Of a DNA stretch of 29,199 bases, positions 29,056 to 29,199 are shown piece by piece. The stretch is taken from positions 1 to 29,199 of the forward strand of contig JALLAP010000523.1 of the NCBI GenBank assembly GCA_036939355.1, in the 5' to 3' direction. The translations under genes were made by a program, and so were the position numbers. The DNA comes from Thalassiosira profunda (lineage: Eukaryota; Bacillariophyta; Thalassiosirophyceae; Thalassiosirales; Thalassiosiraceae). Position 1 is the stretch's first letter. The number at the start of each line of letters is the position of its first letter. The notes beneath the pieces are model-generated. The model saw nothing but the letters and a program-made list of their open reading frames with translations, was not told the DNA's origin and made no database searches.

Positions 29056-29199
29056 CTAGATGTCCTCCTGCTTCTCCTCCTCCTCGTGGTCGTTGTCGTC
29101 CTCCTCCTTGTGGTCGCCGTTCTCCTCGTCGACGTCCTCCTCCGCGTCTCCTTTTTGACAACTTTTATTTGACCACGAATTGATGCCTCAACTGACGCC
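29056..29199 (-). CDS. Possible acidic C-terminal exon of a gene continuing to the right
   Basis: On the - strand, one frame ends at a TAG (29058-29056). About 30 codons before it are almost entirely Asp/Glu with a few Lys, His and Asn (for example EEDVDEENGDH and HEEEEKQEDI). An in-frame TGA further upstream means the exon must begin at an acceptor within the window, for example after AAAAAG near 29152. Acidic tails of this type occur on many chaperones and nuclear proteins, so no family is assigned. It could also be chance coding of a GAG/GAC-rich tract. Confidence 0.35.

Noticed and set aside
1..29199. tRNA, rRNA, CRISPR, bacterial operon or organelle origin
   Set aside because: No cloverleaf, rRNA or spaced-repeat pattern was noticed by eye, and the spliced genes point to nuclear eukaryotic DNA. 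A tRNAscan run would be the decisive check for small RNAs.

Overview
This is nuclear DNA of a eukaryote, most likely a photosynthetic stramenopile (a diatom or close relative). Three lines of evidence support this. Genes are dense, with short GT-AG introns (63-133 bp, one of 458 bp). Three neighbouring proteins carry bipartite plastid pre-sequences with an Ala^Phe signal cleavage site, as in algae with red-derived secondary plastids. Several families are ones known to be expanded in diatoms: helicase-associated-domain proteins, MYND/RING fingers, F-box/SPRY-like proteins and large FG-GAP-like propeller proteins. The species cannot be named from sequence alone.

Layout, left to right. 1-3789 (+): the 3' part of a large membrane protein with a GH18 chitinase domain, a GH19-like region, a transmembrane segment, an acidic Ser/Asp linker and tropomodulin-like leucine-rich repeats. 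3887-5725 (-): a multi-pass, possibly rhomboid-like membrane protein. 6052-7089 (+): a ZNG1/CobW zinc-chaperone GTPase. 7290-9170 (-): a TGS1-type trimethylguanosine synthase. 9549-10780 (+): a three-repeat helicase-associated-domain protein. 11130-12156 (-): an unrecognised protein made of one domain duplicated in tandem. 12616-13672 (+): an F-box-like/SPRY-like protein. 13738-14544 (-): eIF3k. 14888-16547 (+): a protein with four autoantigen-p27-like zinc motifs. 17362-20371 (+): a PSP1-domain protein. 20698-21530 (-), 21805-22524 (+) and 22745-23385 (-): a plastid trio of DUF1499, PsbP-like and YGGT proteins. 23475-23873: a foldback/MITE-like inverted repeat. 24116-24561 (+): a frame-broken MYND/RING gene. 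24593-28164 (-): a type II membrane beta-propeller-like protein. 29056 to the right edge (-): a possible acidic C-terminal exon of a gene that continues outside the window.

Two single Ns (3377 and 18327) each sit between perfect 72-bp direct repeats and break a reading frame. Removing 73 bp at each site restores the frame, so they look like unmerged contig overlaps (k-1 = 72) rather than biology. Genes alternate strands almost perfectly (13 of 15 neighbouring pairs), so nearly every intergenic space is either a compact divergent promoter region or a short convergent 3' gap.

No bacterial-style operon, CRISPR array, tRNA or rRNA was seen. The most interesting items are the chitinase-TM-LRR fusion, the tandemly duplicated unknown domain, the four-zinc-motif p27-like protein and the foldback element.
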